Source: Flavobacterium piscisymbiosum (GTDB taxonomy: Bacteria > Bacteroidota > Bacteroidia > Flavobacteriales > Flavobacteriaceae). Taken from it: DNA of 64,000 nucleotides. Positions 26,829-36,645 of this stretch are shown piece after piece; the first letter of the stretch is position 1, and each line of letters starts with the position of its first letter. The notes beneath the pieces are model-generated. The model did not search any database, was not told the DNA's origin, and saw nothing but the letters and a program-made list of their open reading frames with translations. The position numbers and the translations under genes were made by a program. The stretch is from NCBI RefSeq assembly GCF_020905295.1, contig NZ_JAJJMM010000001.1, forward strand, positions 2,604,001 through 2,668,000, written 5' to 3'.

Positions 26829-28379
26829 ATGGCAACACCGGGTGAAAAATTAGCTGAATCGCTAGAAATCCTTCGCAATTTGCAGAAAGATCAGAATATT
26901 GTTGCAATAAAAACAACTGAAATTAGTAGAACACATCGCGAACGACTTATTAAAAATGGTTTTTTAAAAGAGGTATCAAAAGGTTGGTATATAGCAACAA
27001 ATCCGTATGAAGGCACAGGAGATAGCACGTCTTGGTATACATCTTATTGGCAATTTTGTTCTCGTTATCTAGCTGATAAATATGGAAATAATTATTCCAT
27101 CTCACCTGATCAATCTTTATTGATACATTCAGGAAATACAACTGTGCCAAAACAACTTATTGTGAGTGCCTTGGATGGGTCGAATAAAAGTATACCATTA
27201 TTGTACGGAACCTCTTTATTAGAAATGAAATCACCTCTTCCTTACAAAGATAGTATTGTTGAGATAGATGGTATTAGAATGTTGTCTTTGCAGTCTGCGT
27301 TAATTTATTGCTCAGCTGCAATGTTCGAAAGAAATGCAGTCGATGTACGAGCCGCTATGGCTTTAATTACTGATGCATCCGAAATTCTCGGTCCACTTCT
27401 TGAGGGATCACATACGGTTATAGCGGGAAGATTAGCTGGTGCATTTCGAAATATTGGTCAGGATCGAATTGCAGATACTATCCTAAAAACTATGAAAGCC
27501 GCCGATTATAAGGTACGTGAGGTTGATCCATTCAACAGTAAATCTTCTGTTGCATTAACATTTAGAGATAGATCTCCCTATGTAAATCGTATCAAACTAA
27601 TGTGGGATGGATGGCGTGATGTAGTCATAAAACATTTTCCTCAAGAGCCTGGATTACCAGAAAATAAAGAGGAATATCTTCGTGCTGTAGAGGAGATATA
27701 TCTTACTGATGCCTATCATTCTCTCTCTATAGAAAGATATGTAGTATCTATTGAATTAATTGAAAAAGTACGTACAGGAGATTGGGATATACAAGGAAAT
27801 GATGTTGACAGAAATCATAGAAATGCAATGGCAGCAAGAGGCTACTGGCTAGCTACACAGGTGGTGAAGAAAAGTTTGAATAAAATTCTGCAGGGGCATA
27901 ATGCAGGAAAAACAGCTGATGATGATCATACGGACTGGTACCAGGAATTATTTGCTCCAAGTGTAACGGCAGGAATTTTAAAGCCTTCTGATTTAGCTGG
28001 ATATAGAACCAATCAAGTTTATATATCTAACTCTTTGCATGTACCATTAAATAGAGATGCAGTGCGAGATGCAATGCCTACGCTCTTTGAATTGCTGGCA
28101 AATGAAACAAACGCAGGAGTGCGTGCGGTACTTGGTCATTTTATTTTTGTATATATACATCCTTACATGGATGGTAATGGAAGGATGGCAAGATTTTTAA
28201 TGAATGTTATGCTGGCTTCGGGAGGGTTTCCCTGGACAGTAATTCCCGTTGAGCAACGTGATGGTTATATGGCAGCACTTGAGAGTGCAAGTGTTGGAGG
28301 AAATATAGAACCATTTGCACAATTTCTTTCAAAATTAGTCGATGAGAGTTTGAAAGGAAAACCTGCTGCAAAAATATAA
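26829..28379 (+). CDS. Fic-family protein with AbiEi-like winged-helix N-terminus
   Basis: A 516-residue protein. Residues 20-60 (IVAIKTTEISRTHRERLIKN then GWYIATNPYEG) resemble the winged helix of AbiEi-type antitoxins. The catalytic Fic motif HPYMDGNGRMAR is at 444-455 and complete, so it should transfer AMP or another group to target proteins. SLSIER at 298-303 resembles the inhibitory (S/T)xxxE(G/N) motif but has Arg in place of Gly/Asn. Regulator and enzyme are thus fused in one chain. It is monocistronic, with a repeat array upstream and a terminator downstream. Confidence 0.85.
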   Translation: MATPGEKLAESLEILRNLQKDQNIVAIKTTEISRTHRERLIKNGFLKEVSKGWYIATNPYEGTGDSTSWYTSYWQFCSRYLADKYGNNYSISPDQSLLIHSGNTTVPKQLIVSALDGSNKSIPLLYGTSLLEMKSPLPYKDSIVEIDGIRMLSLQSALIYCSAAMFERNAVDVRAAMALITDASEILGPLLEGSHTVIAGRLAGAFRNIGQDRIADTILKTMKAADYKVREVDPFNSKSSVALTFRDRSPYVNRIKLMWDGWRDVVIKHFPQEPGLPENKEEYLRAVEEIYLTDAYHSLSIERYVVSIELIEKVRTGDWDIQGNDVDRNHRNAMAARGYWLATQVVKKSLNKILQGHNAGKTADDDHTDWYQELFAPSVTAGILKPSDLAGYRTNQVYISNSLHVPLNRDAVRDAMPTLFELLANETNAGVRAVLGHFIFVYIHPYMDGNGRMARFLMNVMLASGGFPWTVIPVEQRDGYMAALESASVGGNIEPFAQFLSKLVDESLKGKPAAKI

Positions 28380-28494
28380 TATGTAATAAGTATTTTACCA
28401 TTGTATTTCTTAAGATGATCTTGAATTGAAATTAAATATTTTTTTATAGGTAAAGAATAGAATTTATGGTTCTAACTCCTTATCGTCGACCAAT

Positions 28495-28528
28495 AAACTC
28501 TATTAGAAATAATGGAGTTTTTTTATGC
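28495..28528 (+). terminator. Terminator downstream of the Fic gene; rest of gap 28380-28777
   Basis: AAACTCTATT (28495-28504) pairs with AATGGAGTTT (28511-28520) with one wobble, followed by T residues. The remaining gap holds a tandem GGCGGGAA pair near 28575-28590 and nothing else that I recognise. Confidence 0.65.
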
Positions 28529-28777
28529 CTTGTTTTGAAGGATTCCTTGATGATGGCAGGAATACAGCTGTTTTGGCGGGAATTTGGCGGGAAACCAAAA
28601 CTCATCTAGATTTATATTTGGATATTAGCAGTGTTTTGATATTGATTTGTTTTTTATAACATTTCCTAGTTTGCAGTACGAATAAATCTTTTAATTCTGT
28701 TAAATGTCTCCTTTTATATAAAGAAATAATTATTCTATTTTAGCAAATAAAAACCAGTCCATAAGATAATAAACTAA

Positions 28778-29227
28778 ATGATAGAATCCATATTAGACCC
28801 TAATCGACCTTATAGCCGTTTAGCGATAGATTTAATTTTTACTAAAGCCAAAACAGCAATGCAAAAGGAAGCCTTAATCAGAGGAGGCGATGGGATAGCA
28901 CTTTACATTGACGTTTACACAGGAAAAACGCTTCGTGGTGGTGATGCTTATGATTATGAACATTTGCGTTCTTCTGAAGCTATTCATACTCAATTAAAAT
29001 CAAGTTTAACAGACGAACAAATAGCTTTAGTTGTTAATTGTACTGAAAATGTAGGGGTAACACTAAGATGTATAAATCAATCAAAAGGCAAAAGAAAAAT
29101 GGAAGATTGGTTAAATAATCCAGCTAACATTATTAAGAATAATATTGATTTAAAATTGACAAAAGCCAACTTGAAAAAAGCTGATGGTGGGATTGAAAGA
29201 ATGGTTGAAATTTTAAGGGGACTGTAA
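28778..29227 (+). CDS. HNH-like nuclease-domain protein
   Basis: A 149-residue protein with the layout of an HNH fold lacking zinc cysteines. The first strand pair is IALYIDVYTGKTLRGG, then DYEHLRSSEAI (E61-H62), then VVNCTENVGVTLRCINQSKG (residues 86-104) with the terminal Asn and Lys of HNH motifs. Such domains occur as stand-alone nucleases and as toxin tips. It precedes the dynamin operon by 68 bp, with a palindrome between, and may or may not belong to that system. Confidence 0.55.
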   Translation: MIESILDPNRPYSRLAIDLIFTKAKTAMQKEALIRGGDGIALYIDVYTGKTLRGGDAYDYEHLRSSEAIHTQLKSSLTDEQIALVVNCTENVGVTLRCINQSKGKRKMEDWLNNPANIIKNNIDLKLTKANLKKADGGIERMVEILRGL

Positions 29228-29232
29228 AAGAA

Positions 29233-29247
29233 CGACGATGATTGTCG
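29233..29247 (+). promoter_or_regulatory. Palindrome upstream of the dynamin operon, matching sites near the second WYL gene
   Basis: CGACGATGATTGTCG lies 48 nt before the first dynamin start. It agrees at 12 of 15 positions with CGACACTAATTGTCG at 36588-36602 and shares the frame CGACN7GTCG with 36544-36558. It is a candidate operator for the WYL protein at 35592-36506. Confidence 0.5.
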
Positions 29248-29295
29248 TTATTAATGAATAATTTCGGCTAATTATTTCGAAAAAAAACAAAAAAG

Positions 29296-31152
29296 ATGAA
29301 TAAAAATATTGAAAAATTATTGTTTATTTCTGAGTCACTAGGTTTGAACGATATTATAATTGAATTAAAATTTATTGAACAAAGATCAAACGAAGTGAAT
29401 AAAGAACTTGTTATTCCTATTGTTGGGGAATTTAGTTCAGGAAAAACTACATTAATTAATTCTTTGACTCATAGTAAAAAATTAGAAACAGCATCTAAAC
29501 CTACGACCGCGACTGTTTACGAAATACATTTTGAATGTAAAAGAGAGCTTGTAGAGTTATTTTATAGTGATGGTAGAATTGATATTGTTGATGATATTAG
29601 TAGTTTTAAAAATGATCAACTTGATGATGTTCCATTAATAAAAGTATATGATACATCAAATAAGATTTCATCAACAACTATTTTAGTTGATACGCCTGGA
29701 TTGTCCTCAAATAACCCAAGGCATATTGAGTCGTTAAGCAAATATTTACCAAATGCTGATGCTTTATTACTGTTTATTGATGTAAACCAACAAATAACTA
29801 AATCCTTGCTTGATTTTCTTACGATAAACTCATTGACTTATTTGCCATTGTATCTAGTCGTGACAAAAACTGATACAAAAACTAGTTCGGAAATTAATGA
29901 TGTAAGAGCATATATTGCCAAAACAATTAATTTGCCTTTAGAAAATATAATAAGTATCTCTTCTGTCAAAAATGAATTAGAAGAATTTTATAGTTTGATG
30001 AATAATATTCAAAAAAATAAAAATCAAATCATTGATAGAGTTTTAAATTTTAGGTTAGAAAATATTTCAAAATATTTAATAAATCATATCGAGGAGCTAA
30101 TTAAAAATTCCTCTTCGGATGCTACTTTAGATAATGAAGTTAAATCTCAAAAGAGAACATTAGAAAAATTAAACTTTGCGATAGAAAAATTAATAAGTGA
30201 CACAAGATGTAATTTGGAAGATATTGGAGACGCTGCAAAAAGAGAATTTGAAAATCATGTTTCTGATAAATTAGATGCCATTATTAGCAAGCAAGATACG
30301 AATGCAGACTCTCAAGCGGTAGGTATTATAAATAGTACGGCAAATATTACATTGTCAAATTATCAAGACAATGTACGTAAGAGTCTTTATTTGCTGGCTA
30401 ATGTACGTAAGAGCTCAGATTTAGAAATTCCTTTACGCTTTTTAGATAGTGTTGATCTATCTAATGTTAAAATGGATTCATTTGAGTACAATATTGATTT
30501 ATCAGGCGCAGGACAAGAAACTGTGAGAAATATTTCTATAGGATTGAAAATTGCTGCAGCGGTAACAGCAGTAGCAATTACGGCTGGAGCTGCAACTGCA
30601 GCAATTGCACCCGCATCAGTAGTATCGACTGGAGTAGTAGGAACAGAGGCTGCAATTACAGCTAGTACATTAGTTAATGTTGCTGATACTGTTACTGATG
30701 TTGCAAATATTGCATCAAACATACGTACTCAAAAAGGTTTACTAAAATTTGAAAAAATTGGACATTACGTAGAAATGACCAAATCGAATATTTCTTTAGT
30801 AAATGATTATAATGTGAAGGCGGGTTCAATGATTGGTGCAAATAAGGAACAAGGATTTGTTGAATCAATTGTAGGCAATCTTACAGATGGAGTGTTAGGG
30901 AAACCGCAAAGAAAAAAAATGATTGATAGTTATTTAGAAAGTAATTTAATTCCTCAATTTAAATCAAGAATGAGTAATATTTCGTCTACACTGTTGTCAG
31001 AAATTAAAAATAGTTTAGAAAATGAAGCAGCGCAAAAAATAGCTCAGATGGAATCAAATTTACTTGAATTACAAAAATTAAGTAAAAATGAAAAAGAGTT
31101 ATTTACAGATAGAATAAATCAATTGAAAGAATTCAAATCTAAATTATTATAA
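29296..31152 (+). CDS. Dynamin-like GTPase 1 of a three-GTPase operon
   Basis: A 618-residue protein. GTPase motifs are G1 GEFSSGKTT (44-52), switch Thr in KPTTATVY (69-76), G3 DTPG (132-135) and G4 TKTD (190-193). A helical bundle follows, with a hydrophobic hairpin-like segment at about 410-460 (IAAAVTAVAITAGAATAAI). The C-terminal 100 residues are a helical stalk or coiled coil. Bacterial dynamin-like proteins bind and remodel membranes on GTP hydrolysis. It is the first gene of four, 3 bp before the next. Confidence 0.88.
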   Translation: MNKNIEKLLFISESLGLNDIIIELKFIEQRSNEVNKELVIPIVGEFSSGKTTLINSLTHSKKLETASKPTTATVYEIHFECKRELVELFYSDGRIDIVDDISSFKNDQLDDVPLIKVYDTSNKISSTTILVDTPGLSSNNPRHIESLSKYLPNADALLLFIDVNQQITKSLLDFLTINSLTYLPLYLVVTKTDTKTSSEINDVRAYIAKTINLPLENIISISSVKNELEEFYSLMNNIQKNKNQIIDRVLNFRLENISKYLINHIEELIKNSSSDATLDNEVKSQKRTLEKLNFAIEKLISDTRCNLEDIGDAAKREFENHVSDKLDAIISKQDTNADSQAVGIINSTANITLSNYQDNVRKSLYLLANVRKSSDLEIPLRFLDSVDLSNVKMDSFEYNIDLSGAGQETVRNISIGLKIAAAVTAVAITAGAATAAIAPASVVSTGVVGTEAAITASTLVNVADTVTDVANIASNIRTQKGLLKFEKIGHYVEMTKSNISLVNDYNVKAGSMIGANKEQGFVESIVGNLTDGVLGKPQRKKMIDSYLESNLIPQFKSRMSNISSTLLSEIKNSLENEAAQKIAQMESNLLELQKLSKNEKELFTDRINQLKEFKSKLL

Positions 31153-31155
31153 AAT

Positions 31156-31557
31156 ATGTTCATAGTATATATAATTATCGGAATCATGCTAGGTATATGT
31201 TTAAGTATTGTTTCTAAAGATAAAATTAAAGGTAATAACATAAATAAAAGAAATCAAACTGCTATTGAGAAATTAGATTTAGAAGGAGAAGTTATAAAAC
31301 TCAAAAATAAAATTGCAGAAAACTGTAAAGTAATTGATAGTTTAAACGAGCGATTAAAGAACTCGAGACAAAAACTAGAATTTGAAAAAGATAAAAATGA
31401 AGATAGTTCAGATATCATTGAGAATTATAAGATAAAAAATCATTCTCTAGCGCAAGAAATTGAAAAAATGAAATTGGAATTAAGAGAATATGAAATATTG
31501 TATAATACCAGAAAAACAGAAATAGCTGATTTGAAAAAAAAATATGAGAATTTGTAA
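31156..31557 (+). CDS. Small membrane-anchored coiled-coil protein of the dynamin operon
   Basis: A 133-residue protein. Residues 1-20 are a single transmembrane helix (MFIVYIIIGIMLGICLSIVS). Residues 40-133 are charged heptad-rich coiled coil (IEKLDLEGEVIKLKNKI and following). It has no enzymatic motif. The gaps to both neighbours are 3 bp, so it is an obligate operon member. By layout it resembles the N-terminal part of the next protein and may scaffold the GTPases at the membrane. Confidence 0.75.
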   Translation: MFIVYIIIGIMLGICLSIVSKDKIKGNNINKRNQTAIEKLDLEGEVIKLKNKIAENCKVIDSLNERLKNSRQKLEFEKDKNEDSSDIIENYKIKNHSLAQEIEKMKLELREYEILYNTRKTEIADLKKKYENL

Positions 31558-31560
31558 ATT

Positions 31561-33435
31561 ATGAATTTAGAAACAATAATAATTATTTTGGTTTTTTTAG
31601 GTGCTTTCGTTATATGCTTAATCATTAAATGTAAAAAGAATCAAAAAGAATTAAATTGCGATGCGCAAAATAAGGAATTGTTAAATTTTGATGAAATTAA
31701 AAGACTCAATGTTCAACTTGTTGAAATTCAAAAAGAAAATTTAAAATTAGAATCGAAAATTAATAATTGTAATTTTCAGGGAAGTCTAAAATTAAACGTT
31801 GATAATGAATATATCAAAGGAGAGGTAAGTCAAAATATTGAAGATAAGGAATTTGAAAAAGAAGTTGTAGTTGGGACTAATACAGATTATGAAACAAAAT
31901 ATTCAAAAAATATTCAAAGTCTCAAAGATGAAATCGAAGAATTAGAAGAGGATATTAAAAGTTTAAATTCTAAAGTAAAAATTGCTAAATCAGAGAATGA
32001 TGTATTGTCAAATCAAGTATATTATTTAAAAAAAGCTAAACATAATTTAGAAGATGAAAATGATGAATTAATTAAAAGTAATATTCAGCATGTAGAACAA
32101 TTTAAAGCAGACCAGAGTTCTTTAACTTTTATAAACGATATATTAACGGCAGAAAATGTATCTACAGATGATTTCGAAAATATTTCAAAAAAAACACTTG
32201 TAATAGTCAGTCATCTAAAGAATGAAGTTAGAAATTGCTTATTGGAGATTGATAGAAATATCCAACATCCTTCAGATGAAGAATGTGATTATTGGCGAAA
32301 TTTAGAATTAAAAGATTGGATTAAAAATAAAAAAGTAATTGGAATTGTTGGAGAGTTTTCATCTGGTAAAACCTCCATCATAAATAGAATTCTGTTACAA
32401 GATGATCCTGAAGCAGTACCATTGCCTGTTAATTCTAAAGAAACTACTGCAATACCTACATACATTTCTAAAGGTATTGACTTTAATTGTCATTTTTATT
32501 CTCCTTCCGGAGAACTAAAAAAGATTACAAAGAAAACTTTTGAGTCATTAACAAAATCTGAGTTAGACAAAATTAATATTTCATCCTTAATAAAATATTT
32601 TGTAGTGTCTTATAATAATCCAAGATTAGAAAATATCAGTATTGTAGACACGCCCGGTTTTGGTTCGAACAGTAATGATGTAATTAAAAGAACAGTTGAT
32701 GTTGTAAAAGATTGTGATGCATTGTTTTGGGTAATTGATCCAAATGCTGGTGCTTTAAATCAGTCGTCACTTACTGTTATTAAAAATCATTTAGATTCTA
32801 TTCCATTATATTTAATTATTAATAAATGTGATAATAAAAGCCCGGCAGATCTTGATATAACGCAGAAAGAAATTGAAGAAACTATTAAAAAAAATGAAAT
32901 AAAGATAAATGGAATAATTCGATTTTCTAACAAATATGACGTAGTAGGACTGATGGAATTAATCAGTCAAGTTAGAGGAAGAAAACATTTGGGGATTATT
33001 AAAGAGGTATTGAATGAAGTCGATAAATTAATTAAAGAAAATACTTCTACTTTAAAAAAGGAGTTGAATCAGCAGAAAATTTATAGCAATGAAGAAGATG
33101 CAATAAAGTACAAATTAAAGCGAATTGAAAAAGACGTTCAATATTCAGCAGGAAATATTGAACAATTAGTTAAGTTTGAAACGTCTTTTTGGAGTAAAGA
33201 TTACTTTAGAATAGAAAAAAACGATCATAGTGAGTTTGAACTTAATTTAAGTTCAATATCAGAACTATCAAGTACTATTACCAAAGAAAGTGAAAATCAT
33301 TCGGTTCTTATTAAAAAACAAGCGGAGTCGAATGAAAGAATCAGTATCATTAAAAGCCAATTAAAAAAATTACAATCAGCTAAGACGAATTTCATCAAGA
33401 CAGTAGAGATTTATAACCCTAACTTATTAATATAA
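31561..33435 (+). CDS. Dynamin-like GTPase 2, membrane-anchored with N-terminal coiled coil
   Basis: A 624-residue protein. A transmembrane helix lies at 5-23 (TIIIILVFLGAFVICLIIK). Coiled coil extends over about 45-200. The GTPase domain has GEFSSGKTS (264-272), DTPG (363-366) and NKCD (421-424), and a C-terminal helical part. The N-terminal anchor ahead of the GTPase is unusual for bacterial dynamins, which usually have membrane-binding paddles near the middle or end. The gap of 6 bp to the next gene continues the operon. Confidence 0.86.
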   Translation: MNLETIIIILVFLGAFVICLIIKCKKNQKELNCDAQNKELLNFDEIKRLNVQLVEIQKENLKLESKINNCNFQGSLKLNVDNEYIKGEVSQNIEDKEFEKEVVVGTNTDYETKYSKNIQSLKDEIEELEEDIKSLNSKVKIAKSENDVLSNQVYYLKKAKHNLEDENDELIKSNIQHVEQFKADQSSLTFINDILTAENVSTDDFENISKKTLVIVSHLKNEVRNCLLEIDRNIQHPSDEECDYWRNLELKDWIKNKKVIGIVGEFSSGKTSIINRILLQDDPEAVPLPVNSKETTAIPTYISKGIDFNCHFYSPSGELKKITKKTFESLTKSELDKINISSLIKYFVVSYNNPRLENISIVDTPGFGSNSNDVIKRTVDVVKDCDALFWVIDPNAGALNQSSLTVIKNHLDSIPLYLIINKCDNKSPADLDITQKEIEETIKKNEIKINGIIRFSNKYDVVGLMELISQVRGRKHLGIIKEVLNEVDKLIKENTSTLKKELNQQKIYSNEEDAIKYKLKRIEKDVQYSAGNIEQLVKFETSFWSKDYFRIEKNDHSEFELNLSSISELSSTITKESENHSVLIKKQAESNERISIIKSQLKKLQSAKTNFIKTVEIYNPNLLI

Positions 33436-33441
33436 GCATAT

Positions 33442-35499
33442 ATGCAATCAAATATTTTTCAAGATATACAAGATAAAACAAATCAATTAAAGAAGTATGT
33501 GCAGCACGCTTTGGATAGTAATTGGATTAATGTGGAAAAGTTCAATGAAGTAATCCAAAAAGTTGAGAATGACAAATTAACCATTGGTGTAATTGGTCAA
33601 ATGAAATGTGGTAAATCTACCTTTCTAAATGCATTAATTTTTCAAGATGAGGTTTTGCCAGCTGCAACCACACCGATGACAGCGTCTCTGTGTATAATTA
33701 CTTATGGAGAAGAAAAAAGCTTAGACATTGAGTTCTTTACTACAAATGAATGGGATGATTTAAAGTATCAGGCCTCAAGGAGTTTAGAAGATGTAAAATC
33801 CGATGAGAATTTAGTATCCAAAATTAAAGCAGCAAAAGAGATAATTTCAAAATCTATTACTATTGAACATGAAATTAATTCATTATTAGGAACCAAGAAA
33901 AAAGATGATTTAGCAAATTTAATACAGTATGTTGGAGCGAATGGGAAATATATTGCAATTACAAAATCGGTCAAAATATATTATCCATTAGATTATCTAA
34001 AAGGTGTTGAAATTGTGGATACTCCGGGCTTTAATGATCCTGTAGTTTCTCGTGAAGAAAGAACGAAAGATTTTTTAAGCAAAGCTGATGTGGTAGTAAT
34101 GTTACTTTCTGCTGCAAGACCTTTTGATAGGAGTGATAAAGATATTATCTACAATAAGATTAGAACTATTGGAATGGGGAAAATTTTAATAGGTGTTAAT
34201 AAGTACGATCTTAGTTATGAACAAGGCGAAACTCCAAATCAAATTATATCATATGTGAAAGCTGAATTGCTTAAAGCAAGCGAGGAATTTAAGAACAGTT
34301 TTATAGGAGAATTAGTAAATGAACATGCTCCATTATTGATTTCAACAAATATGGCTTTAATGTCTAAATTACCAATCTCAAGAATAACTCAAAATGAGAA
34401 TTTGAAGCATTATTATGACAAGGCTCTTGGTGTTTTTGAAATATCATCTCAAGCAGAAATGTTTGAAAAGAGTTTAATGAAAGAATTTGAAAAAGCTGTT
34501 AAGGATATTATCTTAAAATCAAAAGATGAAATTTTATTAAACAAGGCTAAAAATCAAATTAAGGAGATTGGGTCGAATAGAAATGATGAACTCGTTAAGG
34601 AAATAGGGGAAGTTGCTAATGTCATAAAAATATTGGAAACACCAAATGAAGAATTACCTGAACTACAGAAATCTGCGCAAAAAGTAAAAAGAAGAATAAA
34701 TCGAAAAATTGATAATTTAGAAGTTGATATAACTGAGATTTTATTGAAAAATATCAAAAAAGTAGCAAATGAAACAGAAGACTCATTGGCTGCTTCTAAA
34801 AAGAGATGTTACAGAATAATTGACGATGCAACTGCTTTTTCTTCTGAGGATGCAATTTATCATAAATTTAATGCTGAATTTGAAAGTTTAGATAGAAAAA
34901 CAAAAAGAGATTTTGAGAATTTCAACGATGAAATTAATAGTAGTATAAAAAAAGAGATTAATAACTTTTTGTATGAAATTAAGGAAATAGTAGATGATTA
35001 TGTAGAAGATTTTGATATTAAAGAGTATTTTGGAAAAATTAAAAAGGAACTATTACAAGATTTAGTTAGTATCCAAATAGTTGACTTGATAACTAAATAC
35101 GATAATTTAACAGTGAAAGAAAGAGATTCGCTAATTAAAGAATTAGGAACAGCCGTTCTCATTGGAGCACTAGCAATTCCAATTATGGTAACTGATCTTT
35201 TTAATTTTAAATCAGATTTAAGAGAATTAGTTAGTGATAATTACTCATTATTTGATTTAGGCCGCATTAGCTTAAATGTTAAAGGAAATGGGGAAGAATT
35301 GATAAATAATGTAAAAAAAATGTTTTTGGATGATTTTATAAATCCTATTGAACAGCAAATAGATGATGTTATCAATAATACGACTAATAGAGAGAATGAT
35401 TTGAAAATCAATAAAGAAAAATTAGAAAACTTAAAATCTGCTAAATCTTTAATTGAATCTCAAATTAAACAAATGAAAGAATTGGAAAGTTATCTTTAA
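33442..35499 (+). CDS. Dynamin-like GTPase 3
   Basis: A 685-residue protein with G1 GQMKCGKS (52-59), PATTTPMT-type switch region, G3 DTPGFNDP (193-200) and G4 NKYD (253-256). Long helical stalk segments follow. A hydrophobic segment lies at about 568-585 (TAVLIGALAIPIMV), and a final coiled coil at the end. It is the best match to classic bacterial dynamin-like proteins among the three. It ends the operon, followed by a terminator shared with the convergent WYL gene. Confidence 0.88.
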   Translation: MQSNIFQDIQDKTNQLKKYVQHALDSNWINVEKFNEVIQKVENDKLTIGVIGQMKCGKSTFLNALIFQDEVLPAATTPMTASLCIITYGEEKSLDIEFFTTNEWDDLKYQASRSLEDVKSDENLVSKIKAAKEIISKSITIEHEINSLLGTKKKDDLANLIQYVGANGKYIAITKSVKIYYPLDYLKGVEIVDTPGFNDPVVSREERTKDFLSKADVVVMLLSAARPFDRSDKDIIYNKIRTIGMGKILIGVNKYDLSYEQGETPNQIISYVKAELLKASEEFKNSFIGELVNEHAPLLISTNMALMSKLPISRITQNENLKHYYDKALGVFEISSQAEMFEKSLMKEFEKAVKDIILKSKDEILLNKAKNQIKEIGSNRNDELVKEIGEVANVIKILETPNEELPELQKSAQKVKRRINRKIDNLEVDITEILLKNIKKVANETEDSLAASKKRCYRIIDDATAFSSEDAIYHKFNAEFESLDRKTKRDFENFNDEINSSIKKEINNFLYEIKEIVDDYVEDFDIKEYFGKIKKELLQDLVSIQIVDLITKYDNLTVKERDSLIKELGTAVLIGALAIPIMVTDLFNFKSDLRELVSDNYSLFDLGRISLNVKGNGEELINNVKKMFLDDFINPIEQQIDDVINNTTNRENDLKINKEKLENLKSAKSLIESQIKQMKELESYL

Positions 35500-35551
35500 A
35501 TGATTATTTACTCCCATAATCTTAAAAATTAGATTTTAGAATATAATATTG

Positions 35552-35584
35552 AAAAAGGTTCCGTTTTTTTAACCGAACCTTTTG
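35552..35584. terminator. Bidirectional terminator between dynamin operon and WYL gene
   Basis: AAAAGGTTC (35553-35561) pairs with GAACCTTTT (35575-35583), with further partial pairing inside and a T-run, serving both converging transcripts. Confidence 0.75.
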
Positions 35585-35591
35585 ACTTAAG

Positions 35592-36506
35592 TCAATAATT
35601 TTCAGAGGCTCTCCTTAATTCTTCTTTGATTTCATGCGCCAGCCATTGCGGTTCTATTACCCTAACCAAGCTCCCATATTTCAACACCAGTTGTTTAAAC
35701 TCAAAATTAGGATGAATACGTAATTCAATATCGTAAGTGTCTTCGTTATCGGTGTTGATTTCCTTTTGAGAATGATGTAAAGGTAGCGAGACAATATATG
35801 GTTTTTGTGAAATGTGGAAAGACAGTTGTATCTTTTCCATTTTATGATCCACATAATTAAGACCAATTACATTTCTAAATTTATCAATGGCTTCTTCTGT
35901 TTTTTGCTTGAATTTTTTAGTACCCATTATAATGTCTTTTAATCGATCAATTCCAAAAGTGCGATAGCCTTTCTCAGTTTCGCCAATAACATACCAGCGA
36001 TTTTGGTATTGTTTTAAAAAATAAGGCTTCAGTATATAATTTTCTTCTTTTAAGTGATAAAAACTATAATGTCCAAAGCTAATGGGTAGTGCTTGATGGA
36101 TAGCTTCCAAAATAACTTTGAAATTTGGAATCGAAGAAATGCTAGCTTTGTTTTCAAATTCAACAAAAGCTAGTGCGTTATTTGTTTCATTAAAGCTAGA
36201 TTTAATTAGTTCAGCTGTTGATAGAATTTCAATATGACTTAAAAAAGATTCAATATTAGCTGATTTTTCTTCGTCTAAATAATAGTGCTTATTACCTTTA
36301 TTAAGTGTAATAACAATACCATAATCTTCATTTAATGTTTTTACATATCGTTGTATTGTTCGTACCGATAGATTCTTATTCTCCTTAACAGAAATTTCTT
36401 TTATAAGAATGTCACGAGGCATTGATTGGTTTTTTTTTAATAATTCAACTAGGATTTTAGTGCGATACACTTGTGGTGAATTCAGGTGTGTTTGATTTTC
36501 TTGCAT
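35592..36506 (-). CDS. WYL-domain repressor-like regulator (BrxR/CapW type)
   Basis: I choose ATG 36506 (MQENQTHLNSPQVYRTKILV), giving 304 residues; a longer frame begins at 36593 inside the operator. The N-terminal winged helix includes SVRTIQRYVKTLNEDYGI. The WYL core has QNRWYVIGETEKG then FGIDRLKDI, and a WCX-like domain is at the end. It is clearly different from the two WYL copies at 449 and 41986. A box TAATTTTG at 36532-36525 and an inverted repeat over its -33 region point to self-repression. It lies between the dynamin operon and two small membrane genes. Confidence 0.85.
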   Translation of the reverse strand: MQENQTHLNSPQVYRTKILVELLKKNQSMPRDILIKEISVKENKNLSVRTIQRYVKTLNEDYGIVITLNKGNKHYYLDEEKSANIESFLSHIEILSTAELIKSSFNETNNALAFVEFENKASISSIPNFKVILEAIHQALPISFGHYSFYHLKEENYILKPYFLKQYQNRWYVIGETEKGYRTFGIDRLKDIIMGTKKFKQKTEEAIDKFRNVIGLNYVDHKMEKIQLSFHISQKPYIVSLPLHHSQKEINTDNEDTYDIELRIHPNFEFKQLVLKYGSLVRVIEPQWLAHEIKEELRRASENY

Positions 36507-36543
36507 TTTCTTTTTTTGATAGATCAAAATTAAAAAACAAAAA

Positions 36544-36602
36544 CGACAATTAGTGTCGCTAACTGCTTTTTTCAAATAAATAATAAGCGACACTAATTGT
36601 CG
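36544..36602. promoter_or_regulatory. Divergent promoter with 17-bp inverted repeat (operator pair)
   Basis: CGACAATTAGTGTCGCT (36544-36560) is exactly inverted at 36586-36602. Each arm contains CGACN7GTCG, itself partly palindromic. One arm covers the expected -33 position of the leftward WYL promoter (-7 box 36525-36532). The other lies just before TTTG at 36605 for the rightward genes. A WYL dimer pair is the obvious candidate binder. Confidence 0.75.
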
Positions 36603-36645
36603 CGTTTGGACAATAATTTAGCTCCGAAATTTTAAAACAAGTATT

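Noticed and set aside
28455..28495. tRNA 3' end left by integration (TGGTTCTAACTCC...CGACCA)
   Set aside because: The T-loop is TTCTAAC rather than TTCGAAT/TTCAAAT and the flanks do not pair as a T-stem or acceptor stem.
30387..30722. Ala/Val-rich minus-strand frame inside dynamin gene 1
   Set aside because: It mirrors the small-residue hydrophobic segment of the real gene and has no independent support.
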